DNA from: Desulfuromonadaceae bacterium GWB2_53_15
Lineage (GTDB): Bacteria > Desulfobacterota > Desulfuromonadia > Geobacterales > Pseudopelobacteraceae
DNA: 5,786 bases
NCBI GenBank assembly: GCA_001824455.1
Contig: MHXL01000051.1
Span: 1-5,786, forward strand
Direction of reading: 5' to 3'
This document shows, in pieces, positions 1 through 5,475 of this stretch. Positions within the stretch are counted from its first letter, which is position 1. The number at the start of each line of letters is the position of its first letter. The position numbers and the translations under genes were made by a program. The notes below the pieces were generated by a model. The model did not search any database. It was given only the letters and a program-made list of their open reading frames with translations, and was not told the origin of the DNA.

Positions 1-621
1 GTTGGCCAGCACGGAGATGACGCCCACGGCGCCGCAGGCCATCATCGGGAAGGTGATGAAGTCGTCGCCGGAGAAAACGTCGATCTGGTCGCCGCAGAGC
101 GCAATGACCTCGGAAGCCTGTTGCAGGGAGCCGGTGGCCTCCTTGATCGCGACGATATTCTTGTGCGGGGCCAGACGGGCCACGGTTTCCGGGAGCATGT
201 TGACCCCGGTGCGGCCGGGTACGTTGTAAAGGATCTGGGGAATGTCAACAGCGTCGGCGATGGCGGTATAGTGGCGCACCAAGCCTTCCTGGGTCGGTTT
301 GTTGTAATAGGGCGTTACCAGCAGCACCCCGGCAACACCCAGATCTTTTGCCTTCCGGGTCAGCTCTATCGCCTCGGCGGTCGAGTTGGAGCCGGTGCCG
401 GCGATCACCGGGACCCGTCCACCCGCCTGCTCGAAAACGATCCTGATCACGTCCATGTGCTCTTCGTAATCCAGGGTGGATGACTCGCCGGTGGTGCCGC
501 AGGCTACGATGGCGTCGGTTCCGTTTGCGATCTGGAAATCCACCAGTTCACGCAGTTTCTGCTCGTCAACCGCTCCGTCTTTGAATGGTGTCACTATTGC
601 TACGATGCTTCCTTTGAACAT
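1..621 (-). CDS. dapA: 4-hydroxy-tetrahydrodipicolinate synthase, N-terminal 207 residues (cut by window edge)
   Basis: DapA condenses pyruvate with aspartate-semialdehyde, the first committed step of diaminopimelate and lysine synthesis; it is a cytoplasmic TIM-barrel enzyme, usually a tetramer. The translated minus strand begins MFKGSIVAIVTPF and shows the family landmarks in the right order and spacing: GTTGES at residues 42-47 (T43 and T44 of the active site), PYYNKP at 104-109 (Y106, the tyrosine contributed across the dimer), YNVPGRTG at 132-139 (Y132 and R137) and AIKEATG at 158-164, with K160 as the Schiff-base lysine. The family is about 290 residues, so roughly 80 C-terminal residues lie beyond the left edge. 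The start at 621 is backed by a strong GGAGGA ribosome site (minus strand, 629-634) at 7-8 nt spacing. It has its own promoter at 775-803 and is separated from the upstream LOG gene by a terminator. No residue seen is anomalous. Identification is very secure. Confidence 0.97.
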   Translation of the reverse strand, partial: MFKGSIVAIVTPFKDGAVDEQKLRELVDFQIANGTDAIVACGTTGESSTLDYEEHMDVIRIVFEQAGGRVPVIAGTGSNSTAEAIELTRKAKDLGVAGVLLVTPYYNKPTQEGLVRHYTAIADAVDIPQILYNVPGRTGVNMLPETVARLAPHKNIVAIKEATGSLQQASEVIALCGDQIDVFSGDDFITFPMMACGAVGVISVLAN

Positions 622-768
622 GGTTTGTTCCTCCGTATCTGAATTTTAAAGGAAAGTTGCTATTTTTTCGTCCCGTCCCCGGCATGGAGTCCGCTGCCCT
701 TGTGCTGAAAATGGTTCATTGGATCCCCCCGTATGGAAGTGTATGTATACAAGATAAAGAGAAAAAAG
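622..768 (-). promoter_or_regulatory. dapA 5' leader, about 145 nt
   Basis: Between the predicted transcription start (about 768, seven bases past the -10 box) and the dapA start codon lies an untranslated leader of about 145 nt, longer than needed for a simple ribosome site. It begins pyrimidine-rich, carries a run of six G just before a small reading frame at 660-719, and ends with the GGAGGA ribosome site. I see no lysine-riboswitch architecture (it is too short for the usual aptamer plus expression platform), no T-box core and no strong terminator-like hairpin. Any control by the leader is inference; the length and the small frame are what is seen. Confidence 0.45.
660..719 (-). CDS. possible 19-residue leader peptide upstream of dapA
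   Basis: Inside the dapA leader a short frame runs from ATG at 719 to TAG at 660-662 and would encode MNHFQHKGSGLHAGDGTKK. A purine run (GGGGGGA) ending about 5 nt before the ATG could act as ribosome site. The peptide ends in two lysines (AAA AAA) just before the stop, which is suggestive upstream of a lysine-pathway gene but far short of a classical attenuator with a long run of the regulatory codon. No alternative hairpin pair with a U-tract was found. It may be a chance frame; I do not recognise the peptide with certainty. Confidence 0.25.
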   Translation of the reverse strand: MNHFQHKGSGLHAGDGTKK

Positions 769-774
769 TGGGTA

Positions 775-803
775 TTTATATCACAGGGGGGGAGATAAGT
801 CAA
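775..803 (-). promoter_or_regulatory. sigma70-type promoter for dapA
   Basis: On the minus strand a -35 box TTGACT (798-803) and a -10 box TATAAA (775-780) are separated by exactly 17 bases. Each box matches consensus at five of six positions. The DNA just upstream (804-822) is AT-rich and could act as an UP element. The spacer contains a run of seven C (plus-strand G at 786-792). Start of transcription is expected near 768. This is the best promoter match in the window. Confidence 0.75.
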
Positions 804-912
804 AATTATATTAGCAAGTTAGAAGCTGTTTTTTGCGCCTGGCGGGCAGAAAATAACGTCGTTAACGCACTTATCCATCTTTTTCACGGTGGGGGAACGT
901 GGGGCGTAAAAC

Positions 913-936
913 CTCCGAGGTTTAAAAACCTCGGAG
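913..936 (-). terminator. Rho-independent terminator after the LOG-family gene
   Basis: An inverted repeat pairs CTCCGAGGTTT (913-923) with AAACCTCGGAG (926-936). The solid GC-rich part is 8 bp, with the T/A bases closing towards the loop. It lies 7 nt past the stop codon of the minus-strand gene at 944-1972. Read on the minus strand the hairpin is followed by GTTTTA, a short and imperfect U-tract. It separates the LOG gene from the dapA promoter. Confidence 0.65.
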
Positions 937-943
937 ATGTGTA

Positions 944-1972
944 TCAGAACGTATTTATGCGGTGGATGAAGGCGAGCAGCAGCCCGTAGTGATGGTGGTC
1001 AAAGTGCATGCAGATACGCGCCAGATCAGCCAGGTCCGGTTCGTCCATCTCTTCGGGGAACACGCCGCAGCAAATGATATGATCATTATTTTTGATCAGT
1101 TCGGAGAATTCATCCTCCAATGTGGCGATCTGCTCAGGGGTGAGTTTTTTGTTCAGGCGGATGACGAGCTTGTGGTCGATGAAGCGCATGGAATGATAGA
1201 CGCGGTAAAAGGTCTCGATCACCTGGGCCGCCTCGTGCTCATCCTTGGTGATGGTAAAGATTGAAAAATCCTCGCCGGAGATGAAACCCTTCACCAGCAG
1301 GCTCTCCTTGACGAATTCGAAAAACTGTTCCCAGTAGCCGTCTGCGTCGTCGATCAGGATCAGCGGCTTGGGAGAGGTTTTGCCGGTTTGCACCAGAGTG
1401 AATACCTCCATGGCCTCATCCAGCGTACCGAATCCGCCTGGAAAAACGACCACGGCATCCGCTTCCTTGACAAAGGCAACCTTGCGGTTGAAGAAATACT
1501 TGTAGGTGATCAAACGCGGATTGCGGAACATGACCGGGTTGGGGGCCTGTTCGAAAGGCAGGCGGATGTTGACGGCAAAAGAGTTTTCGCTGCCGGCGCC
1601 CTCGTTGCCGGCCTGCATGATGCCAGGGCCGCCGCCGGTGATAATCATGTAGCCCTTCTCCGCCAGCAGGTGGCTGAAGCGCAGGCATTTCTGGTACATT
1701 TCCTCATGCGGTGCGGTGCGGGCCGAGCCGAAGATGGTCACCTTTTTCTTATGGCGGTAGGGGCCAAAGACCTTGGCGGTATAACGCATCTCGCGCAGGG
1801 TGCGGTTTACCAGCTTGAGGTCGGCCAGATAGTCGATTTCCTGTCCCAGCTTGAGGGAGGACAGCACCATCTCGCGGATGATCTTGGGGTGGTGAATACC
1901 ACCTGAGAGCTCAAACAGCCGGTTGATAAGCAGATCTATTTCGTCGTTAGACCGGGAAAAGCTCAGTTCCAT
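944..1972 (-). CDS. LOG-family (TIGR00730-type) Rossmann-fold protein, long form
   Basis: Members of the LOG / lysine-decarboxylase-like family bind nucleotides in a Rossmann fold; characterised ones cleave nucleoside 5'-monophosphates to a base and ribose 5-phosphate (cytokinin-activating LOG, PpnN). The signature motifs are present: GGGPGIM at residues 113-119, an NRK triplet at 162-164 whose R163 fits the conserved arginine, and PGGFGTLDE at 178-186 ending in the conserved glutamate E186. The Rossmann core spans about 77-260. At 342 residues it is much longer than plain LOG proteins (about 180-200): about 75 helical residues precede the core, and about 80 follow it, rich in His and Cys near the end (C301, C302, C321, H323, H326-H328). 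It is not the larger PpnN, about 450 residues in E. coli. The start is supported by GAGGG (minus strand, 1980-1984) at 7 nt spacing. It is transcribed alone, divergent from the foldase gene. Substrate is unknown; the family call is secure, the exact activity is not. Confidence 0.88.
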   Translation of the reverse strand: MELSFSRSNDEIDLLINRLFELSGGIHHPKIIREMVLSSLKLGQEIDYLADLKLVNRTLREMRYTAKVFGPYRHKKKVTIFGSARTAPHEEMYQKCLRFSHLLAEKGYMIITGGGPGIMQAGNEGAGSENSFAVNIRLPFEQAPNPVMFRNPRLITYKYFFNRKVAFVKEADAVVVFPGGFGTLDEAMEVFTLVQTGKTSPKPLILIDDADGYWEQFFEFVKESLLVKGFISGEDFSIFTITKDEHEAAQVIETFYRVYHSMRFIDHKLVIRLNKKLTPEQIATLEDEFSELIKNNDHIICCGVFPEEMDEPDLADLARICMHFDHHHYGLLLAFIHRINTF

Positions 1973-2011
1973 CAGGATACCCTCGTGAGTGCAAAAAATG
2001 AAGTGGGCTGC

Positions 2012-2041
2012 ACGTTAGCACAGATAAGGGCAGAATGTAAA
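2012..2041 (-). promoter_or_regulatory. possible promoter for the LOG-family gene
   Basis: On the minus strand TTTACA (2036-2041) lies 18 bases before TAACGT (2012-2017), which is directly preceded by TGC, an extended -10 signature. The -35 matches five of six positions but the -10 only three of six. Transcription would start near 2005, about 33 nt before the LOG start codon. It is the best candidate I found in the divergent region for this strand, but it is weak. Confidence 0.3.
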
Positions 2042-2067
2042 CCGGGATAGGTAGCTTAAACAACAGC

Positions 2068-2096
2068 TTGCAATCGATAGGGACGTATAGTATTAT
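2068..2096 (+). promoter_or_regulatory. sigma70-type promoter for the foldase-purC operon
   Basis: TTGCAA (2068-2073) and TATTAT (2091-2096) are spaced by exactly 17 bases and match the -35 and -10 consensus at five of six positions each. The start of transcription would be near 2103, leaving a leader of about 58 nt that opens with a short hairpin at 2108-2122. The promoter sits back to back with that of the LOG gene. Confidence 0.7.
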
Positions 2097-2107
2097 TTCG
2101 CTCTTAA

Positions 2108-2122
2108 GCCGCTAGCAGCGGC
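2108..2122 (+). other. small hairpin at the 5' end of the foldase-purC transcript
   Basis: GCCGCT (2108-2113) pairs perfectly with AGCGGC (2117-2122) across a three-base loop. It would form within about five bases of the predicted transcript start. There is no U-tract after it, so it is not a terminator. A 5'-terminal hairpin of this kind can protect an mRNA from 5'-end-dependent decay; that role is inference here. Confidence 0.4.
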
Positions 2123-2160
2123 GATTCGACTACAGACAACGACCAAGGAGCTTCTCGCCC

Positions 2161-3747
2161 ATGCTGGACCTCATTCGTCAGAAGAAACAATCCATTATCA
2201 TCAAATTTGTATTCGTTATCATCGTGCTTTCGTTTGTTGGAACAATGTTCCTGGTGTGGGGTAAGGGTAGTGACGGTATGGGGGGCTCTGTCGGCTACGC
2301 CGCCAAGGTGAACGGCAGCAAGATCACCATGGAGGAATATCAGGACTCCTATCAGCGCATCAGGAACATGTATCAGCAGATCTATGGCCAGACTATCCCG
2401 GCCGAGATGGAAAAGATGCTGGGACTGAAAAAGGTCGCCCTGGATAGCCTGATTGACAACTTCCTGATCATGAAAGAGGCCAAGTCGATGGGGATCAAGG
2501 TTTCCAAGGATGAGGTGGCAGCCTCAATCGAAGGCATGTCCACGTTCCAGAAGGATGGAAAGTTTGATTTCAATCTGTATCAGCAACTCCTCAAAGGCAG
2601 TCGGATCACCATTAAGGACTTCGAGGAGGGACAGAAGGGTGAGCTGGTCCTCAAAAAAGCCCGCCAGGCAATAAAGGATAAGGTTACGGTCAGCGACGAC
2701 GATGCCCTGGCCCAGTACAAAAAGGAAAACGACAAGCTTGATCTGGAGTATGTTGCCTACGCACCATCCGACGTGATTGGCGAAGTGAAGCTGACCGAAG
2801 CAGAGCTGAACGATTATCTGCAGAAAAACCAGGGTGCCTTCAAGACACCCGAGAAGGTGGCGCTTTCCTATATCCTCCTCGACCCTGCCTCTCTGGCTGC
2901 CAAGCTGACCTTGACCGAGGATGAGATCCAGACCTTCTACCAGAAGAACATCGATCGCTGGCAGGGCAAGGACGGCATCCTGCCGCTCAAGGATGTCAAG
3001 GATCAGGTCAAGGCTGAAGCCTTGAAGCATAAGGCATCCAAGCAGGCTTTTGAGCTGGCTGCGGATACTCTATACAAAAATATCAAGTCAGGTGACCTGA
3101 ACCTGATAGCCGGCCAATTGAAGGCAAAGGTACAGGAAACGCCGATCTTTGCGGCCAATGCGCCTCCACAGGTTCTGGCCGGCGAAGCTGCCGTGCTCAA
3201 TAAAGCCCTGGAGCTCAAGCAGGGTGAACTGGGTGGCCCGGTGGAGACCGCCAAGGGGATCTACATTCTCAAGGCCAAGGAGCGCAAGCCGGCGATTGTT
3301 CCACCCCTGGCTGAGATCAAGGCTGCGGTGGAGTTGAAGACCAAAGAGGCAAAGGCGGTCGAGCTGGCCAAGAAAAAGGCAGAAGACGCTGCCAAGCAGC
3401 TGGCAGCCAAGGCAGTCCTGAAAACCCAGCTTACCGGCACCTTCGCTTATTCAGCCAAGGGTGACCTGCCGGTCATCGGTAATGCCCCTGATCTGATGGA
3501 GGCGGCCTTTGCCCTGACGACTGCCGCACCTGCGGCTGCAACTCCTTTCAAGGTAGGCAATCGCTGGTATGCCGTGCGTCTGAAAAATCGCATTGAAGCA
3601 CCCAAAGCGGAATTCGACAAGAACAAGGAGCAGATCAAGCAGAAGATGCTCCCTAAAAAGCAGGAAGATGAGCTTGTAAAATGGGTCAAGGATCTGCGCT
3701 CCAAAGCAAAAATCGATATTAACCAGTCACTTATCGCAGATAAATAG
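2161..3747 (+). CDS. PpiD/SurA-type membrane-anchored periplasmic foldase lacking an evident parvulin domain
   Basis: PpiD-type proteins are inner-membrane-anchored periplasmic chaperones that bind polypeptides leaving the Sec translocon. This 528-residue protein starts with a basic N-terminus (RQKK at 6-9) followed by one membrane segment at about 12-33, giving an N-in anchor with the rest in the periplasm. Residues about 46-175 form the SurA_N-like chaperone domain (AAKVNGSKITMEEY at 47-60). A linker like that of PpiD follows (KTPEKVALSYILLD, 228-241). From there the chain goes from FYQKN (259-263) straight to the C-terminal region, with no parvulin signatures (SHIL, GGDLGW type). Two related Ala/Lys-rich modules, about 275-380 and 382-482, make up the C-terminal half. 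E. coli PpiD is 623 residues; the shortfall of about 95 equals one parvulin domain. The start is supported by AAGGAG (2145-2150) at 10 nt spacing. It is the first gene of an operon with purC, 9 nt downstream. The family is clear; the domain loss is my alignment by eye from memory. Confidence 0.85.
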   Translation: MLDLIRQKKQSIIIKFVFVIIVLSFVGTMFLVWGKGSDGMGGSVGYAAKVNGSKITMEEYQDSYQRIRNMYQQIYGQTIPAEMEKMLGLKKVALDSLIDNFLIMKEAKSMGIKVSKDEVAASIEGMSTFQKDGKFDFNLYQQLLKGSRITIKDFEEGQKGELVLKKARQAIKDKVTVSDDDALAQYKKENDKLDLEYVAYAPSDVIGEVKLTEAELNDYLQKNQGAFKTPEKVALSYILLDPASLAAKLTLTEDEIQTFYQKNIDRWQGKDGILPLKDVKDQVKAEALKHKASKQAFELAADTLYKNIKSGDLNLIAGQLKAKVQETPIFAANAPPQVLAGEAAVLNKALELKQGELGGPVETAKGIYILKAKERKPAIVPPLAEIKAAVELKTKEAKAVELAKKKAEDAAKQLAAKAVLKTQLTGTFAYSAKGDLPVIGNAPDLMEAAFALTTAAPAAATPFKVGNRWYAVRLKNRIEAPKAEFDKNKEQIKQKMLPKKQEDELVKWVKDLRSKAKIDINQSLIADK

Positions 3748-3750
3748 GAG
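3746..3750 (+). promoter_or_regulatory. purC ribosome site overlapping the foldase stop codon
   Basis: AGGAG lies 6 nt before the purC ATG, and its first two bases are the last two of the foldase TAG stop codon (3745-3747). A ribosome ending the foldase would therefore sit on the purC initiation region, which favours translational coupling of the two genes. The overlap is seen; the coupling is inferred. Confidence 0.7.
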
Positions 3751-3756
3751 AGAGTT

Positions 3757-4647
3757 ATGTCACAACTCGTTATGCAGACAGATTTCCCTGGGCTGAAACT
3801 CATGGCGCGCGGCAAGGTGCGAGATATCTACGATCTAGGTGACACCTTGCTGCTGGTCACTTCTGACCGCATGTCGGCCTTTGATGTAATCATGAACGAA
3901 CCAATCCCGGACAAGGGCTTTGTCCTGACGCAGATATCCACCTTCTGGTTCCGCCAGATGGAGGACATCGTCAAGAATCACATCCTCTCCACCGATGTGG
4001 CTGATTTTCCTGCTGAGTGCCAACCCTATGCAGATGTGCTCAAGGGGCGTTCCATGTGGGTCAAGAAGGCCAAGCCCCTTGCCGCCGAATGCATCGTGCG
4101 CGGCTATGTTTCCGGCTCAGGCTGGAAGGATTACAAGGCTACCGGCTCCATCTGCGGCATCAAACTGCCCGAGGGGTTGAAGGAATCCGATCGCTTGCCC
4201 GAGCCGATTTTCGCACCTTCTACCAAAGCTGACCTCGGAGCGCACGACGAGAATATAACCTTTGAAGAAATGGTCGATATCTGTGGCCGGGAACTGGCCG
4301 AACAGGCCCGCGACTACACCCTTAAGATTTACAGCCGGGCCCGTGACCTGGCCGATCAGAAGGGGATCATCATCGCTGACACCAAGTTCGAGTTCGGCGT
4401 CTACAATGGTGAGCTTATCATCATCGACGAGTGCATGACCCCCGATTCAAGCCGTTTCTGGCCGAAAGACCAGTACCAGCCTGGCGGTCCGCAGCCCAGT
4501 TTCGACAAACAGTTCCTGCGGGACTACCTGGAAACCCTCGATTGGGGCAAGACCGCGCCGGCCCCGCCGCTACCTGCCGATATCCTCGAAAAGACCGCCG
4601 ACAAATATCGCGAGGCACTGTTCCGCATCACCGGTATCCGTGTCTGA
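3757..4647 (+). CDS. purC: phosphoribosylaminoimidazole-succinocarboxamide synthase (SAICAR synthetase)
   Basis: PurC joins CAIR and aspartate with ATP to give SAICAR, a late step of de novo purine synthesis in the cytoplasm. The protein shows the ATP-site start [13 protein letters not shown] at residues 17-29, [12 protein letters not shown] at 35-46, the first family signature around [13 protein letters not shown] (111-123), [13 protein letters not shown] (155-167), the second signature [10 protein letters not shown] (205-214) and [13 protein letters not shown] (224-236). At 296 residues it is the long form, similar to the yeast-type enzyme (about 300), not the short E. coli type (about 237); it extends through a C-terminal helix region ending [12 protein letters not shown]. 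No key motif is missing. The start at 3757 follows an AGGAG site at proper spacing and 9 nt after the foldase stop. A hairpin terminator at 4668-4693 ends the operon. Identification is very secure. Confidence 0.97.
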   Translation: MSQLVMQTDFPGLKLMARGKVRDIYDLGDTLLLVTSDRMSAFDVIMNEPIPDKGFVLTQISTFWFRQMEDIVKNHILSTDVADFPAECQPYADVLKGRSMWVKKAKPLAAECIVRGYVSGSGWKDYKATGSICGIKLPEGLKESDRLPEPIFAPSTKADLGAHDENITFEEMVDICGRELAEQARDYTLKIYSRARDLADQKGIIIADTKFEFGVYNGELIIIDECMTPDSSRFWPKDQYQPGGPQPSFDKQFLRDYLETLDWGKTAPAPPLPADILEKTADKYREALFRITGIRV

Positions 4648-4667
4648 GCACACCTTTGTCAAGCACG

Positions 4668-4693
4668 AGGCAGGCCAGAGGGCCTGCCTTTAT
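4668..4693 (+). terminator. Rho-independent terminator after purC
   Basis: AGGCAGGCC (4668-4676) pairs perfectly with GGCCTGCCT (4681-4689) over a four-base AGAG loop, giving a 9-bp GC-rich stem followed by TTAT within a short T-rich stretch. It starts 20 nt past the purC stop. The stem is strong and the U-tract short, so termination may be incomplete. Confidence 0.75.
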
Positions 4694-4713
4694 GTGAACT
4701 ATCCAATGAATGC

Positions 4714-4741
4714 TTGATAATTTATAAATGAACGTTATACT
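4714..4741 (+). promoter_or_regulatory. sigma70-type promoter for the small Cys-tailed gene
   Basis: TTGATA (4714-4719) and TATACT (4736-4741) are separated by 16 bases in an AT-rich stretch just after the purC terminator. The -35 matches four of six positions and the -10 five of six. Transcription would begin near 4748, about 50 nt before the gene start at 4799. Confidence 0.6.
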
Positions 4742-4798
4742 AATCGGAATGGCATTCTGCCCATCACACCACAAGACACAAACAGGGGAGACAGCGGC

Positions 4799-4978
4799 AT
4801 GAAAATCGACGAGCTCAAGGAAATCGCCAAACAACACAATATCAAGGCTGGCAAGATGAAAAAAGCCGACCTGGTGCGAGCTATTCAAGATGCGGAACGT
4901 AACGAGATGTGTTTCGGGACCGGCAAGGCCGACAGCTGCGGACAGGATGCCTGCCTGTGGCGTGAGGATTGTGTCTGA
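4799..4978 (+). CDS. 59-residue protein with Rho_N/SAP-like motif and four-cysteine tail
   Basis: This small gene has a clear AGGGGAG ribosome site (4784-4790) at 8 nt spacing, its own promoter upstream and a strong terminator downstream, so it is very likely real. Residues 1-31 (MKIDELKEIAKQHNI, then KKADLVRAIQ) match the helix-turn-helix-like pattern of the Rho N-terminal and SAP motifs, in which two short helices flank a G/K-rich turn; such motifs bind nucleic acid. Residues 38-58 hold four cysteines, C38, C47, C52 and C58 (spacing C-x8-C-x4-C-x5-C), with C52 and C58 in ACLWREDC. That could be a zinc site or disulfides; no signal peptide is present, so a cytoplasmic metal site is the better guess. 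It resembles short SAP/Rho_N-domain proteins annotated in Geobacter-like genomes. The precise role is unknown. Confidence 0.8.
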   Translation: MKIDELKEIAKQHNIKAGKMKKADLVRAIQDAERNEMCFGTGKADSCGQDACLWREDCV

Positions 4979-5007
4979 AAAACGCGCATCACTTGAAAAT
5001 AACGGTC

Positions 5008-5048
5008 AATAAGAGAGGGCGCTTCCGTGGGGAGCACCCTCTCTTATT
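5008..5048. terminator. bidirectional terminator between convergent genes
   Basis: AATAAGAGAGGG (5008-5019) pairs perfectly with CCCTCTCTTATT (5037-5048). After one C/A mismatch the stem continues inside with GCTTCC (5021-5026) against GGGAGC (5030-5035), including one G-U pair, and a GTG loop. The result is an 18-bp hairpin. It lies 29 nt past the stop of the small gene on the plus strand and 2 nt past the bacteriohemerythrin stop on the minus strand, so it can serve both. The A-rich and T-rich bases at the foot supply a modest U-tract in either direction. Confidence 0.8.
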
Positions 5049-5050
5049 AG

Positions 5051-5458
5051 TTATGGCTTGTTGCCTTGCAGAAATTTCCCCAACTCCTTGTCAACCACGG
5101 AGATGTGGTTAATCAGCCACTTCAACAGCAAATTATTGGTTTCCATGACGTGGTGCACAGCCATTCCCTGCGTGTCTATTTCCTGCTTGAGTGTCTCCAG
5201 GCGAACCACAAACCCTTCATGCAGCCTCTTGTGTTCCTCATAGCCGGGGTACCGATGCTGGCGCTGGATCGACTCTTCATCCCTGAAATGGGTGAGCACA
5301 TAGTCGCTGAGAAAATCCAGCAAACCCTTCAGCTCATCGATCCCCTTGCCGTCCTTGCAGGCGCTCAACAATTTGTCGAAACGCTGCAGCAATTCCTTAT
5401 GCTGTCCATCAATCGCATCCACGCCGATTGAAAGTGATTCTCTCCACTCAATAGCCAT
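5051..5458 (-). CDS. bacteriohemerythrin (single-domain O2-binding di-iron protein)
   Basis: Hemerythrins are four-helix bundles that bind O2 reversibly at a non-haem di-iron centre; bacterial single-domain forms are thought to carry, store or sense oxygen in the cytoplasm. All seven iron ligands expected for the family are present with canonical spacing: H20 (GQHKEL), H57 and E61 (HFRDEE), H76 and H80 (HKRLHEGF), H118 and D123 (HISVVDKEL). The N-terminal IEWRESLSIGVDAID pattern (3-17) and YPGYEEH (70-76) are also typical. At 135 residues it is the normal size for a stand-alone domain, with no fused signalling module. The start at 5458 follows GGAG (minus strand, 5464-5467) at about 5 nt spacing. 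It lies 17 nt downstream of the Lon-like protease gene on the same strand, so the two are probably co-transcribed. In an anaerobe or microaerophile this suggests oxygen handling. Confidence 0.95.
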   Translation of the reverse strand: MAIEWRESLSIGVDAIDGQHKELLQRFDKLLSACKDGKGIDELKGLLDFLSDYVLTHFRDEESIQRQHRYPGYEEHKRLHEGFVVRLETLKQEIDTQGMAVHHVMETNNLLLKWLINHISVVDKELGKFLQGNKP

Positions 5459-5475
5459 ACATACTCCGACTTGAT

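Noticed and set aside
121..483. Plus-strand open frame of 120 codons inside dapA
   Set aside because: Antisense shadow of dapA, whose active-site motifs fix the true strand and frame.
744..751. TGTATACA palindrome in the dapA leader
   Set aside because: Eight bases only, with no extension of symmetry and no second copy; a possible second promoter there lacks a -35 box.
622..768. Lysine riboswitch or T-box upstream of dapA
   Set aside because: The leader is too short for the usual lysine aptamer plus expression platform, and neither the T-box core nor an antiterminator/terminator pair is present.
657..989. Plus-strand open frame of 110 codons over the dapA-LOG intergenic region
   Set aside because: It runs through the dapA leader, the dapA promoter, the LOG terminator hairpin and the 3' end of the LOG gene on the opposite strand, has no convincing ribosome site and resembles no protein family I know.
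1388..1906. Plus-strand open frame of 172 codons inside the LOG gene
   Set aside because: It is antisense to a well-supported coding sequence with clear family motifs; its own product has no recognisable domain and reads like a shadow of GC-biased codon positions.
2524..3030. Minus-strand open frame of 168 codons inside the foldase gene
   Set aside because: Antisense shadow of the foldase; leucine-rich product without family features.
4628..4888. Minus-strand open frame of 86 codons across the purC end and the small gene
   Set aside because: It crosses the purC terminator, a plus-strand promoter and the start of the small Cys gene; no ribosome site or domain supports it.
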